Numbered from the stretch's first letter, positions 1-14,400 are shown. The stretch: DNA of 64,000 nucleotides from CAZSAT01 sp964604675 (GCA_964604675.1 CAZSAT010000001.1:1-64000), one strand, 5' to 3'. The notes: a model not told the origin generated them from the sequence alone. A program made the numbers and translations.

Positions 1-930
1 GGGCTGGCCTACAGCTTCGAGGCCCAGGAGCCACTCCACGCTCGGACGCAGCCCGGCGAGCGTGCGGTCGGGGCCCCCATGCACGCGACCTGCCCGCTGC
101 ACCTCCGGCCCGTGGGCCATCAGCCACACGCCGGACGCCGTGTCCCAGCGGGAGTGGCTGGTCCAGAAGGGTCCGGGCCCACGGCCGTGATCGGTGGTCA
201 CGATCAGCGTGGTGTCGTCCCACAAGTCCAGCCCCGCGAGGGTCGACACCAAGGACGTGAGCGTGGCGTCGGACGCTCGGGCGGCGGCCATGTAGCCGTC
301 GAGGTCCCCCTCGTGGGCCCACTCGTCCGCGTCCCCGAGTGCGATCCAGAGAAAGCGCGGCTCGTGCTCGCTCAAGTGCGCGAGCGCGGCGAGCACCGTC
401 TCGGCATCCCAGCGGGCGTCGGGCCAGGGCGGCGGTTCCCCGCCTGCGAACCCCGTCGACACGGTCACCCCATCGCCGCTGGACAAGGCGTTGGCGATGG
501 TGCTCCAGGTCCCGAACACCGCGACCTCCTCCCGCGCCAGGCCGAGATCGCGCGCCACCCGCTCCGGGAGGGTCTGCCTGCGGGGCGGCGAGCACTCGTT
601 GGACCTGCAGTCGGTCGACTCCCCGACCATCATGCCCTGGTAGCTCGGCAGGCTCTTCGGCAGCGCCGCTTCGACGTCGAGCCGCGACCCGACCCGCCGG
701 TCGCCAACCAGCACGCCATCCTGCCCCAACAGGGTCAGCTGCGGCATGAGCGGCGTGGTCTCGGAACGGCTGCGCCAGCCCGCGTCGAGCACGTCCTGCC
801 ACCGGAGCCCGTCGAGGGTCACCAGGACCACGCGCCCGCGCTCCAGGCGCTCGGACGACGACCAGATCTCCTTCGGGTCGCGGATCGGCGTCCGCTCGAC
901 ATCGGTGCAAGCCAGCAGCGCGAAGAACAT
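1..930 (-). CDS. Alkaline-phosphatase-superfamily lipoprotein (partial, runs off left edge)
   Basis: Read directly on the minus strand. After an ultrashort lipobox start (MFFALLAC) comes a fold typical of the alkaline phosphatase/sulfatase superfamily: VVLVTLDGLRW near residue 30 (first metal Asp), a later FLWIALGDADEWAHEGDLDGY stretch (the usual D-x-x-x-H region), and LIVTTDHGRG with a following HSRWD (metal His/Asp). Such enzymes hydrolyse phosphate or sulfate esters, and a periplasmic outer-membrane-anchored location is inferred. An ATG two codons upstream (936) is also possible; 930 is preferred because a -10-like TAGCTG lies 7 bases before it. The 3' end is outside the window, so the C-terminal metal His cannot be checked. 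Substrate unknown. Confidence 0.75.
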   Translation of the reverse strand, partial: MFFALLACTDVERTPIRDPKEIWSSSERLERGRVVLVTLDGLRWQDVLDAGWRSRSETTPLMPQLTLLGQDGVLVGDRRVGSRLDVEAALPKSLPSYQGMMVGESTDCRSNECSPPRRQTLPERVARDLGLAREEVAVFGTWSTIANALSSGDGVTVSTGFAGGEPPPWPDARWDAETVLAALAHLSEHEPRFLWIALGDADEWAHEGDLDGYMAAARASDATLTSLVSTLAGLDLWDDTTLIVTTDHGRGPGPFWTSHSRWDTASGVWLMAHGPEVQRAGRVHGGPDRTLAGLRPSVEWLLGLEAVGQP

Positions 931-937
931 GCGCATG

Positions 938-943
938 CAGCTA
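938..943 (-). promoter_or_regulatory. -10-like hexamer for the phosphatase-like lipoprotein
   Basis: TAGCTG on the minus strand, 7 bases before the ATG at 930. This fits the leaderless pattern seen repeatedly in the window. No clear Shine-Dalgarno sequence is present. Confidence 0.35.
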
Positions 944-986
944 TCGCGCGCAAGAGCCAAGGTAGGCTGGCGACATCGGAGAAACC

Positions 987-5348
<4,362 letters not shown>

Positions 5349-5358
5349 ACCCGCGCGC

Positions 5359-5364
5359 TATGAG
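5359..5364 (+). promoter_or_regulatory. -10-like hexamer, predicted leaderless start
   Basis: TATGAG ends exactly 6 bases before the ATG at 5371, so transcription would begin at or next to the start codon. Confidence 0.4.
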
Positions 5365-5370
5365 GCCGGC

Positions 5371-6318
5371 ATGATGACGCTTGTTCCCCTGTTCTCGCTG
5401 GCCTGCCAGCCCGAGGTCTCGACCACGCCGGACGACACCGCCGCGGAGCAGGTCGTCGACTGCAGCACCGAGATCACCGCCACGTGGCCCTTGCAGGACA
5501 GCACCGACGCCTACTGGCGAACCGACATCGAGTTCGTGCTCGACGAGGTGGACGACACGGCAACGGTGGTCGCCGACTTCGCGGGCACGCAGTCCACGCG
5601 CCAGGACGGCAAGGTCATCGTCTTCACGCCGGACGAGCCCCTCACACCGGGGGAGAGCTACAGCGTGGCGCTGGACTACTGCCGCGGCACGCCGGAGCTG
5701 GCCTTCACCGTCTCGGACTTCGGCGAGCCCATGGACGACACCACCGACCTCATGGCCACGGCGTGGTCGCTGGACCTGGCCTCGGCCCGCTTCATCGACG
5801 CGGAAGGGCTGGGCGACATCGTGGCGAACTTCCTCCAGAACGCCTTGTTGCTGGGTGTGACCGAGGCCGGAGCCGACAGCTTCACCCTGGCGATCGCCAA
5901 GACCGAAGGTGGCGAACAGGACCCCTGCAGCCGCACCACCTTCTTCCCCACGGCCGACTTCTCCGAGAGCCCCTACTGGGAGCTCTCGGGCACCGACGTG
6001 GTCATCGCGGTCAACGAGGTCGAGCTGCACCTGAGCGACATGGACGTGGCAGGCACCTTCTCGTCGGACGGCTCGGCGATGGCCGGCGTGACCTTCACCG
6101 TGACCGGCGACGCGCGCGACGCGGGGGACTGGCTGGGGGTCGAAGCCGACGTCATCTGCGAGCTCGCCGAGGGCATCGGCGCCCCCTGCGAGCCGTGCGG
6201 CGACGGCGAGGTGTACTGCGGCACCGTGATCGCCAGCGACCTGGACGCCACGGCGGTCGGCGAGCCGATCGCGATCATCGAGGAGCTGGATCCGAGCTGC
6301 GTGGAAGAGAAGAAGTAG
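5371..6318 (+). CDS. Lipoprotein with bacterial Ig-like (Big_5-type) domain
   Basis: About 315 residues, starting M-M-T-L-V-P-L-F-S-L-A-C (lipobox) and then a Thr/Asp-rich linker. Residues about 30-130 look like an SbsA/Big_5 Ig-like domain: a WPLQDSTDAYWRTDIEFVLDE opening, then VIVFTPDEPLTPGESYSVAL, which matches the family's 'TFTP..PL.PGT.Y.v' signature. The rest is unrecognised; it has a small Cys cluster near the C-terminus (CELAEGIGAPCEPCGDGEVYC). Longer in-frame starts lie inside the previous gene and are rejected because the lipobox and the -10-like TATGAG point to 5371. Likely a periplasmic or surface structural protein; no enzymatic motif seen. Confidence 0.8.
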   Translation: MMTLVPLFSLACQPEVSTTPDDTAAEQVVDCSTEITATWPLQDSTDAYWRTDIEFVLDEVDDTATVVADFAGTQSTRQDGKVIVFTPDEPLTPGESYSVALDYCRGTPELAFTVSDFGEPMDDTTDLMATAWSLDLASARFIDAEGLGDIVANFLQNALLLGVTEAGADSFTLAIAKTEGGEQDPCSRTTFFPTADFSESPYWELSGTDVVIAVNEVELHLSDMDVAGTFSSDGSAMAGVTFTVTGDARDAGDWLGVEADVICELAEGIGAPCEPCGDGEVYCGTVIASDLDATAVGEPIAIIEELDPSCVEEKK

Positions 6319-6347
6319 TCGTGCCTCCGTAGGCACCTCGCACCAGG

Positions 6348-7589
6348 TCACCGCCCACCCACGCACCCGCTGCCGTCACAGCTGAAGCTCCCGTCGCCAC
6401 CGGTCGCGTAGGCGCCCACGCCCTCGACGAACACGTCCTCCGGGGCGTTGCCGTCGAACACGACCTGCGTCGCCGCGAGGGCGCTGTCGACGTCGAGGTA
6501 CACCCCGCCGCCCTCCACCTGCGCGTCGTTCGCAGTCAGCTGCGTGCCCGACAGCGTGGCGGTCGATGCATACAGATCGATGCCGGCCCCCCGCTCCGAC
6601 GCGGTCGACACGATCTCGGAATCCACCAGGGTCAGTGTGCTGTACTTCGCGGCGATCCCTCCACCGGCTTCCGCCGCGCTGCCATCGGTGAGCACGCTGT
6701 CGTAGATGGTGGCCTCGGCGAAGAGCAGGTAGACGTCGCCCCCCTTGCTCCCGGTGCTGTTGGCCTGGGTCGTCACGCCGCTCAGGGTGAGGGCGGCACC
6801 GTTCCAGCCCGCGACCGCGCCCCCGGCGGTCTGCGCGGTGTTCAGCTGGAAGTGGCCGCCGTCCACGGTCACGGCTCCGCCCTCCACGAAGAGCCCGCCG
6901 CCGTAGCCGGGCAACACGTCACCGGAGACCTCGTTGTCGTGGAAGGCCACGTCGGTGAGGGCGGCGGTGCTGTCCATGATGGCCACGCCGCCACCCTCGG
7001 CCGCTCGGTTGCCGCGGAACACCACACCGTCGACCGTCACCGAGCTGCCGTCCGAGGCGCAGAGGCCACCCCCGTGACCGTCCACCTCGACCTCGTTGTG
7101 CTCGATCTCCGCGTCGCGCACGGTGACCTGCGCGCCGAGGCGCGCCCACACCCCACCACCGTGTTGCGAACGGCCACCCGTCAAGGTGAGGCTGGACACC
7201 TCGACCGCATGCTCCCCCTCGACCTCGATGACCGGGCCCGCTCGCTCGGCATCCAGCGTGGTGCTCTCGGCGCCGGCCACACCGCGAACGACGACGTCGG
7301 CCTGGGCGCGCACGTACACGAACCACGTGCCCGCGCAGAACGAGAGCGTGCCGGGTTCCACGAGGGTGAGCTGGAGGGCCGCCTCCTCCGATCCCGCGGA
7401 CACCGCCTCGGAGAGGTCGGTGACCTCGCCCGCGGCCTCCCACCAGGCCAGCATCGTCTCGCAGGGATCGGGGACCGCCGTGTCGACCGGCGCGGTGTCG
7501 TGCGAGGCGTCCTCCGTGTCGGGCGCCTGGCCGTCCGAGGGCGACGTGTCGTGGGACGGCGCGGCACACGCGAGCAGGAGCAGCTTCAC
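6348..7589 (-). CDS. Parallel beta-helix (PMP-like) lipoprotein
   Basis: 413 residues from a GTG start giving VKLLLLAC (lipobox) and a long Asp/Thr/Ser/Pro linker (SDGQAPDTEDASHDTAPVDT). The body is a right-handed beta-helix with repeated GGG[VL]/N.A turns. It is homologous to the C-terminal domain of the giant protein at 987-5348: both share 'GTL.[FV]CAGTW.V.[VL].A.ADV.V.G' at the start and 'F.CD.[SG]GC' at the end. The GTG start overlaps the stop of the upstream gene by four bases (GTGA), so the two are translationally coupled. Surface or periplasmic role inferred; ligand unknown. Confidence 0.85.
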   Translation of the reverse strand: MKLLLLACAAPSHDTSPSDGQAPDTEDASHDTAPVDTAVPDPCETMLAWWEAAGEVTDLSEAVSAGSEEAALQLTLVEPGTLSFCAGTWFVYVRAQADVVVRGVAGAESTTLDAERAGPVIEVEGEHAVEVSSLTLTGGRSQHGGGVWARLGAQVTVRDAEIEHNEVEVDGHGGGLCASDGSSVTVDGVVFRGNRAAEGGGVAIMDSTAALTDVAFHDNEVSGDVLPGYGGGLFVEGGAVTVDGGHFQLNTAQTAGGAVAGWNGAALTLSGVTTQANSTGSKGGDVYLLFAEATIYDSVLTDGSAAEAGGGIAAKYSTLTLVDSEIVSTASERGAGIDLYASTATLSGTQLTANDAQVEGGGVYLDVDSALAATQVVFDGNAPEDVFVEGVGAYATGGDGSFSCDGSGCVGGR

Positions 7590-8545
7590 GCCCCGCAGGC
7601 CACCAGGCACGCGTCCGGGAACACCGCACCCTGCACGCCCGTCTGCAGCGGCAGCGTGACGAGGCCACCCTCCACGATCTCCATGTCGGCGAAGGAGATG
7701 CGGAAGACCTCGGTTCCGTGCCCCTCGAAGGCGGCCCAGGCCTCGAGCACGTGGTAGCCGGGCGGCACGTCGGCCAGCAGGAAGCGACCCTGGGCGTCGG
7801 TGGCGGTGGCGCCCGGCGAGGGCATGTCGCCCTCGAAGAAGTGCCCGTGCTGGCCCGCCGGGTAGTCGCCGTGCTCGTCCAGGGCGATGACCTGCACGTG
7901 GGCCAGCGGCTCGCCGGCACAGTCGGTGATGGTGCCGAGCACCACGCCGCGGTCGGCGGCGAAGCTGGTGCCGAAGGCCGCGGCGAAGGTGTCGCGTGCC
8001 TGGTCCGACCAGCCCACGACGTCCGCGGTGATGTCGCCCTCCTCGAAGGGGTGGACCACGTGGAGATCGAGGGACTCCGACGCGTTGTCGCCGCTCACGC
8101 GCACCGTGTGGGGCGTGCACGTGGGCACCCGGGCGCCGGTGAGCACGCCGTCACTCGCAGCGATCACGGTGCTGTCGGCCTCCTTGCCCATCCAGTCCCC
8201 CCAGAAGTGCTCCACGGTCGCCCCACCGAGCGCCGCGCCCGTCTCGTCGACGACCGAGCCCTGCAGGGACCGGGTCTCCACGCAGTCGTCGTAGGCCCGA
8301 AAGGACTGGCAGGTGCCACCCGGGCGGTAGCAGTCGAAGTCGCCGGCGACCGGCGTGGTGGTGGTGATGACCGAGGCCTGCACGGCGTCGCTGGTCGGGC
8401 CGGTGTCGACGGGCGGTCGCTCGGTGTCCGGTGGGGCGCTGTCGGCGGGCCCTGAGCCGACCGGGGCCGTGTCCTCTCCGAAGGGCGCGCTGCGCACGGG
8501 GGAGGTGTCGGAGGGCGGCGAGGTGCAGGCGAGGAGGAGGAGCAC
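7586..8545 (-). CDS. Lipoprotein with two carboxypeptidase-regulatory-like domains
   Basis: 319 residues from GTG. It begins MLLLLACTS, only six residues before the lipobox Cys, and no longer in-frame start exists. A linker of about 55 residues rich in Asp, Thr, Pro and Ser follows. Two beta-sandwich modules of the CarboxypepD_reg type are visible: LQGSVVDETGAALGGATV near residue 95 and LGTITDCAGEPLAHVQVIALDEHGDY near 205, the latter followed by TDAQGRFLLADVPPGYHVLEAW. These domains are usually structural or carbohydrate-binding-like and non-catalytic. First gene of a two-gene operon with the beta-helix lipoprotein. Confidence 0.85.
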   Translation of the reverse strand: MLLLLACTSPPSDTSPVRSAPFGEDTAPVGSGPADSAPPDTERPPVDTGPTSDAVQASVITTTTPVAGDFDCYRPGGTCQSFRAYDDCVETRSLQGSVVDETGAALGGATVEHFWGDWMGKEADSTVIAASDGVLTGARVPTCTPHTVRVSGDNASESLDLHVVHPFEEGDITADVVGWSDQARDTFAAAFGTSFAADRGVVLGTITDCAGEPLAHVQVIALDEHGDYPAGQHGHFFEGDMPSPGATATDAQGRFLLADVPPGYHVLEAWAAFEGHGTEVFRISFADMEIVEGGLVTLPLQTGVQGAVFPDACLVACGA

Positions 8546-8551
8546 CGCTCC

Positions 8552-8557
8552 AGGGTA
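8552..8557 (-). promoter_or_regulatory. -10-like hexamer, predicted leaderless start
   Basis: TACCCT on the minus strand, 6 bases (GGAGCG) before the GTG at 8545. The GGAG could alternatively act as a very close Shine-Dalgarno. Confidence 0.45.
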
Positions 8558-8572
8558 GCCGCTTGTCGCTGC

Positions 8573-10477
8573 TCACCGCACGACGACCGTCCCGCCCCTG
8601 CGCCGCCAGGCGATGCCAGCCAGCACCACCCACCAGGGCCACCCACCCCGACGTGAGGTCTCACAGGCGCAGCCGGACGCGGCCGGAGGCACGTCGACGG
8701 TGGCGACCTCATCGTCCTGGCGATCCGCCTCGTCGGTGTGCGCCGTGCCCGAGTCGATCGGATCCGTGTCGCCCGTGGACGAGTCACCGCCGCCCGGGTC
8801 GGTGTCCTGTTGGCCGAGGTCGTCCTCCTCACAGGCCAGCTCGGGCACGTCGCCGGCCCACCGCTCGGGCACGCTGCAGTCGAAGGTCGTGGCCATCGGA
8901 CGGGGCCAGGCCCCTTCCCAGGTGGCCCCGAGCTCGAAGGGTCCGATGTCCGGGTCCTCACCGTTGAAGCCGGGAATCGCCACGCCCGCGTCCACTGCTG
9001 GGCTGGTCGCCAGCGGCCGAAAGTCCAGAGCCTCCACATCCGCGAGCGCCAGCGCCGCCGGGTCGGAGCCCAACCAGGCGCCGTTGTCGCCGCGCAGCCA
9101 GGGCTCGTCGTCGTCGTTGACGAGCAGGTTGTGGTCGCTGTCGAAGTGCGGAGGCTCGGTGCTGTACTCGTCGGTGAACACCAGCAGGTTGTTCCGCAGC
9201 TGCAAGCGGTCCGCGTCCTCGTAGAACATCGTGGTGTGCCCGGACCAGAACAGGTTGTGGAAGAAGTACAGGCCGCCCGTGGCGTTCGGTGCGACGGTCT
9301 TGAGCTGGGTCCAGGTGTGACCGTGGTCCAGGTCCCACTCCATCACCACGTTGTTGTAGACGTACTGCGGGCCGACCAGATCCGTGCTCTGGTGGGAGAT
9401 CGGGCCCAGCGGACACGCCAGCATCAGGTTGTGGTGCAGGTGGAGGTCCGCGCTGCCGAGGCCGTAGCCCCCCTCCATCTCCACGTGGTTGTCGTAGTTG
9501 TAGAGGTAGACGTTGTGGTGGGAGCTCGAGCTGGAGAAGAAGCCGAGCTTCTCGCCGTCGAAGGCCTCGTGCAGGTAGTTGTACCGGAACTCGCAACGGT
9601 CGGTGGTCTCGCCCGTCCAGCCGTGGGCCACCGCGAGGCCCCCCTCGAGCACCACCGTCGGGTGGTACTCCTTCACCAGTGTGTAGACCGTCTCGACGCT
9701 GCCGTTGAGCTGCCGGAGGGACTCCGCGAAGTCGTAGAAGCCCGGGTAGGTGTACTCGACCCACTCGACCAGCGTGTCGTCCGGCAGCACGAGCCCGAAG
9801 TGGCACGCCGACAAGACCGTGTTCCGCACCGTGCCGCCGGGCGCCGTGGGATCCATCCACACGCACTGGGTGCCCGAACCCTCGATGCGAAAGCCCTCGA
9901 GGATGGCGCCCGGAGCGTTCTGGATCCAGACAACAGCGTCGAGCGCGCCGTCCTCCCCCCAGGTGCCACCCGACAGCAACACCGACTCGCCGTTCGGGTC
10001 CAGGTCGCCGGGCAGCCGCACGTAGACCCGGCCGTCGGCATGGGCAAAGCCCTGGTCCGGAACATCGACCGCGCCCGCCCGACCGGCTGCGAGATCCTCG
10101 GGGGTGTTGAAGCGGAAGAGGAACACCCCCTCGTGTTCGCCGAAGACCGCCGGGTCGCCCTCGGCGGACCACGTCCCGTCGCCCTCGTCGCGCCATCCGA
10201 CGGTCCCCTCGGCGGCCTCCGGCCAGGCACCGCTGATGGTGGCCTCGCCCATGGGCTCCGCACGGATCCAGATCTGGCCATCGCCACCGTCGAACACCGG
10301 CTGCTCGTAGTAGGTGCCCGGACCGACCACGAGCGCGTCGCCTGCGCCGAGCAGCGTGGCTGCGTGGGTGAGGGTCGCGAGTGCGAGGTCGGGCGATGTG
10401 CCGGGGTTGTCGTCGTTCCCGGTGCTCTGGTCCACGTAGAGCGTGCCCGCAACCGCGGCGTGGACCAGGAGGATCAT
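8573..10477 (-). CDS. Secreted right-handed beta-helix protein with MYXO-CTERM-like tail
   Basis: 634 residues. Short signal MILLVHAAVA, then GTLYVDQSTGNDDNPGTS, the usual opening of pectate-lyase-like parallel beta-helix proteins (xxYVsp.GsD.npGT...pf.tl..A). Repeated HHN/RNN stretches in residues 200-430 fit beta-helix coils. Near the C-terminus lie a region rich in Asp, Thr, Gly and Ser and then ASGCACETSRRGG, a Trp-rich hydrophobic segment and WRRRGG, matching the MYXO-CTERM plan (Cys motif, membrane segment, Arg cluster). This suggests processing and anchoring at the cell surface. Catalytic residues were not identified, so polysaccharide lyase activity is only a possibility. Confidence 0.85.
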   Translation of the reverse strand: MILLVHAAVAGTLYVDQSTGNDDNPGTSPDLALATLTHAATLLGAGDALVVGPGTYYEQPVFDGGDGQIWIRAEPMGEATISGAWPEAAEGTVGWRDEGDGTWSAEGDPAVFGEHEGVFLFRFNTPEDLAAGRAGAVDVPDQGFAHADGRVYVRLPGDLDPNGESVLLSGGTWGEDGALDAVVWIQNAPGAILEGFRIEGSGTQCVWMDPTAPGGTVRNTVLSACHFGLVLPDDTLVEWVEYTYPGFYDFAESLRQLNGSVETVYTLVKEYHPTVVLEGGLAVAHGWTGETTDRCEFRYNYLHEAFDGEKLGFFSSSSSHHNVYLYNYDNHVEMEGGYGLGSADLHLHHNLMLACPLGPISHQSTDLVGPQYVYNNVVMEWDLDHGHTWTQLKTVAPNATGGLYFFHNLFWSGHTTMFYEDADRLQLRNNLLVFTDEYSTEPPHFDSDHNLLVNDDDEPWLRGDNGAWLGSDPAALALADVEALDFRPLATSPAVDAGVAIPGFNGEDPDIGPFELGATWEGAWPRPMATTFDCSVPERWAGDVPELACEEDDLGQQDTDPGGGDSSTGDTDPIDSGTAHTDEADRQDDEVATVDVPPAASGCACETSRRGGWPWWVVLAGIAWRRRGGTVVVR

Positions 10478-10483
10478 GGCGTC

Positions 10484-10489
10484 ATCGTA
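10484..10489 (-). promoter_or_regulatory. -10-like hexamer, predicted leaderless start
   Basis: TACGAT on the minus strand, followed by six bases (GACGCC) and the ATG at 10477. No Shine-Dalgarno is visible. Confidence 0.5.
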
Positions 10490-10504
10490 CCGCTTCCAAG
10501 GCGC

Positions 10505-11455
10505 TCAGAGTTCGTCGGGGAGCACGACGAGGGGGGCGCGGTGACCGGCTCGGAGGCCCTGCACCTCGGCGGGTTCGTCGCTGCACCAGGGCGCGTAGCC
10601 GTACATCAAGCCGCGGATGGGGCTGGGCGAGACCCACTGACGGCCCCGCTCGTCCTTGATCTCCGAGTCCGGAAGGGCCCGGTCGCGGGCGTGCTTCAGC
10701 CGAGACAGCTGGTGGAGCTGCCCGGCGAGCTTGGCGTTGCCGCCCTCCTCGCCGAGTGTGGCGCGGGGCACGGTAGCAACCACGACACCTGGAAGCGCGC
10801 GACCCAGTCCCTGCGGGAGCTCCGGGTCGTCCACCACAAACAACTCAGGCGCCTCGGTCGCGGGCTCGAGGGCGCGATGGAGGCGGTGCGCGATCGCCAC
10901 AACGCGCTCCACCACGCGCCGAGGGACCCGGTCGGCCGGGGCTCGGACCCAGAACAGAGGGGCCCGCACCACGTCTGGCCGGCCCGCAACGAACAGGCGG
11001 AGGAACCAGGGATCCTCCATGACCCAGCGCGGGCCCCAGCCCTGGCTGCGCAAGCGCGCCCGGAGGGGCCCGTGCGCAGGGTCGTCCGGGGTCTCTTCGT
11101 TGTCGCCGAAGAAGACGTCCGCGGACCGACCGCCCCCGAAGAGCGCGTCGAGCATCTTGGCGGTCGACCGCCCATCGGACGGCACCTTCTCCCAGCCACC
11201 GGGCGCTCCACCCGACCAGATCGCGAGGCCGTCCAACAACAGTTGGAGGCCGACATCCTCGGGGAGCGCACTCAGATCGAGCAGGCCGTAGCACCGCTTC
11301 TCCATCTCCACGAGGTCCAACACGCCGACCTCATCTGCCCGCGACTTGTGGACCAGTCCGAGGCCGTACAGCTCCGCTGGCGTGCCGGTCCCTCGATCGA
11401 GCATCCAGAACGGCGCGGGTTCCCGGAGTCGCTGGGCGAGGTCGGTCAGGGCCAT
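10505..11455 (-). CDS. Unrecognised protein coupled to the STAND NTPase
   Basis: 316 residues from the ATG at 11455; an extension to 11506 is possible but would lie deeper in the upstream gene. No signal peptide or membrane segment and no family I recognise. It is rich in Trp, Pro and charged residues, with a basic helical middle (RVPRRVVERVVAIAHRLHRAL) and a region rich in Asp and Gly (FFGDNEETPDD). The start overlaps the last ten bases of the STAND gene, so the two are almost certainly one transcript with coupled translation. By analogy with STAND-associated operons it might be an effector, target or accessory protein; the sequence itself gives no function. Confidence 0.7.
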   Translation of the reverse strand: MALTDLAQRLREPAPFWMLDRGTGTPAELYGLGLVHKSRADEVGVLDLVEMEKRCYGLLDLSALPEDVGLQLLLDGLAIWSGGAPGGWEKVPSDGRSTAKMLDALFGGGRSADVFFGDNEETPDDPAHGPLRARLRSQGWGPRWVMEDPWFLRLFVAGRPDVVRAPLFWVRAPADRVPRRVVERVVAIAHRLHRALEPATEAPELFVVDDPELPQGLGRALPGVVVATVPRATLGEEGGNAKLAGQLHQLSRLKHARDRALPDSEIKDERGRQWVSPSPIRGLMYGYAPWCSDEPAEVQGLRAGHRAPLVVLPDEL

Positions 11456-14400
11456 GTGGGCGCCTCCTCGTCGAGCTGGTGCAGGGGCATCCAGGTGCAT
11501 GGCCACACCAGCACGTGAGCCCAGGAGCTCGACGGGTCCCCCAGGATCTCCGGTGGTCCGGCGAACGGAGCGACGGCCGCGAGAGGCTGTGCGTCGGCGC
11601 GGCCCGACGGGGACCTCTCCTCTTCCAGGTCGGCCCAGAGGGCGAACGCGGGCGACGAAGAGCGCCCCGCGAGCCAGGCCACGGTCGCCAGATCGAGCGC
11701 GAGGTGCGCTGGGTTCAGGTCCGACGGGGGCGACGTGCTGGCGAGACCCGCGAGCATCCTGTCGGTGGCCGGCGAGCGGGACCCGCCGCTACGAAGCAGC
11801 TCCCACAGGCGCCACTTGTCGAAGGCCACGAGCCGATCGCTTCGGAGGATGCGCTCGGCCTCCACGTGGGTGCTCGCCTTCGGCCAGCCGGCCCAGATCA
11901 CGGCGACCAGCTCCGAGATGTCGGGGGCGACGCCCCCCGCATGGGGCGACGGGTGCCCGGCGGGCAGCCCCTCCCAGCGCACGTGCCCCGGCAGGCGCTC
12001 GCCCAACCACCGGACCACCTTCCTGGCCAGCGGCGGTGGCACGAATCGGGCGGGCTCGTCCACCGACGGGTCGGTGTCCACCAGCCGGTAGTACGCGGGG
12101 AGCGGGAGCCCCAGGGCTTCGCAACAGCTCTTGAGCTCGCCGACTGTGACCGGATGGTGCCGCAGGTGGTTCGGGGGCAGCAGGCGCTTGCCGATCACGT
12201 CGGGCTCGCGCACCACGACCCGTGGACGTCCGTGCTCACCCCACCGAGCGCGCGCCGCGGTCTCCAGCTCGTCGTCGGTGAGCTGCAGCCGGCCGCAGAG
12301 CGCGTCGAAGGCCGGCTCGCCAGCCTGGGTGGTGGGCGCCTCCTGGTCGAGCAGCACCCTCGCCAGGGCGGCCTCGGCCCGGACGCGCTCGGGCGGCCCT
12401 CCCTGCAGGTCGTCCCAGACGGCGCGGTGCACGTGCCAGCCGGTGCGCGTGATGCACCGGAGTTGCCCCCAGGCCTCGGCGCCGACGTGCAGCGCCCGAC
12501 GGACCTGACCGAGCTCGCCTCGCGCCGTAGCGAGGCGAAGCTCCGTGTCGAGGAAGTGCGGCGGACCGTCAGGCGGCGGCGGCTCGAGGAAGCCACGCGC
12601 TTCGTCCAGTGCGCTCGCCGCGGCGTCCAGACGCCCCTCCAGAAGCGCGACCCGAGCGGCGTAGGAGCGCGCCCACGCGAGCGTGGTCTGGCTCTTCCGG
12701 AAGCGACAGAGCTGTTCGTACTCGGGGACGAGCTGCCCCGCCTCGACCGCGCGGCCGCGCACGAGGTGGTGCTCGATGATCACCGCCAGCGCCCAGGCCC
12801 GGTTCGCCCGGAGGTGGGTCTCCCGCGTGCTCAGCTCCAGCTCGTCGACGAAGGCATCCATCGCCTCGACCGAGGTCCAGAAGGCGTCCTGCTCGCGGTT
12901 GGAGTCGGACTTGGCGTCCAACGCCCGAACACGCCCGCCCTCGCGCACGTCGTAGAAGGTCTCCGCCAGCGTGCTCGCGTAGGACCAGTGCGCGCCGAAA
13001 CCTTCCAGCACCTCCTCGATGCCCTCGAAGGCCCCGCGCAGCGACGGCTCGTCTTCGAACCAGTCGTAGGTCCGAGCGACCCACGCCAGCATCTCGGCCG
13101 GTCGGGTCTCCAGGGGCAACCGGCTCGACCAGGCTCGCAGCCGCGCCTTGCCCGCCGTCAGCATCGCCCGGCCCGCGGCCTCGCGGCCGACCAGGGGCAG
13201 GACGCGGCCGAGGTTCATCTCCGCGTTGCCGATCGCTTCCTCGTCACCCTCGGCGACGGCAGCGCGCAGGCAGGCCTCGGCAGCGTCGTGCCACAGCGGC
13301 CACAGGCCGAGCCGCGACAGCGTGTAGCGCCAACCGGAGTACGCGCCGAGCCTCGCCACCTGCTTCTGCGGGGCGCTCTTCAGGAAGCGCTTCACCGCGC
13401 TGGTGATGTTGCGTTCGTCCTGTGCGATCTCCTCCTTTCCGGCATCCAGGAGCTTGATGTACAGGTCCTGCTGCTCACCTTGCAGCCGCGTGCACTCTTC
13501 TGCATCGAGCGATTCCCCGGCGAACTCGGACACGAGCGCGTGCAGGCGCACGCGTGAGACGCCTCCCGCCAGCAGCCGCTCGTCCACCAGGGAGGTGGCC
13601 ACCAGGTCCTCGAACACGATGGTGTGGAGGCGCTCATCGCGGGCTTCACCCACCTCGTCGGGCACACCACCCGAGCGCTTGCCGACCGGCAGTCCCGACG
13701 CCCCCGCCCACACGACCCCCAACGCTTCGAGGTCCGCTGGCGGGAGCGGCTGGACCGCGTCCTCCGGCACCTCGAGCGGCTCACCACGTCGAGGGGGACG
13801 ACGCCGCCCACCGAACAACAGGACCACCCCTTCCCCGGCACCGGCGTAGATCTCGTCGCCCTTCACTCGAAGCCTCGCGCGCAGCGTCAACCGCTGCCAG
13901 CGCCAGTCCACGACATCCAAGGGGTCCCAGGTCGCGAGGGCCTTGTGCCCGGTCAACCCCACGTGCCCCTTGTTGTCCTGCACCAGGAGCCTCGTTTCGG
14001 TCAGCACGAGGTCGCGGACAGGTGCCAGGTCCTCCAGCAGCACCGCGCGCGCCACCCAACCCGCGTCCTGGTTCACCCACAGGATCACCCGCCCGTCGTC
14101 CCCACCGGTCACCGCGAAGCCTTCACCCAGGGCCCCCGCGGTCACCGCCCCGTCGTGGCCCGCCACCAGGTCGTAGGGCAGCCGGCCCAGGACCTTGCCG
14201 AGGTGTTCCAGGCTCATCTCGCGCCCGTCCCACATGCTCATCACCGACAGCACGCGCTGGTCGGCCGCCGAGAGCAGGTCCCACGACAGCGAGAAGCACG
14301 CCCGGATGTCGCGGTGACGCGCCTCGGTGCCCACAACCTCCGCCTGCAGCATCGACAGCCGCGCCGTCTGCCACTTCTTCAGGAAGCGCCGGATGGGCAT

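Noticed and set aside
7590..8120. Upstream extension of the beta-helix lipoprotein
   Set aside because: Would overlap the preceding lipoprotein gene by over 500 bases; the GTG at 7589 gives a lipobox and a GTGA overlap.
8738..11518. 926-codon open frame on the plus strand
   Set aside because: Runs antisense to two well-supported genes (beta-helix and STAND partner), low-complexity Arg/Gly/His/Val composition, no recognisable fold.
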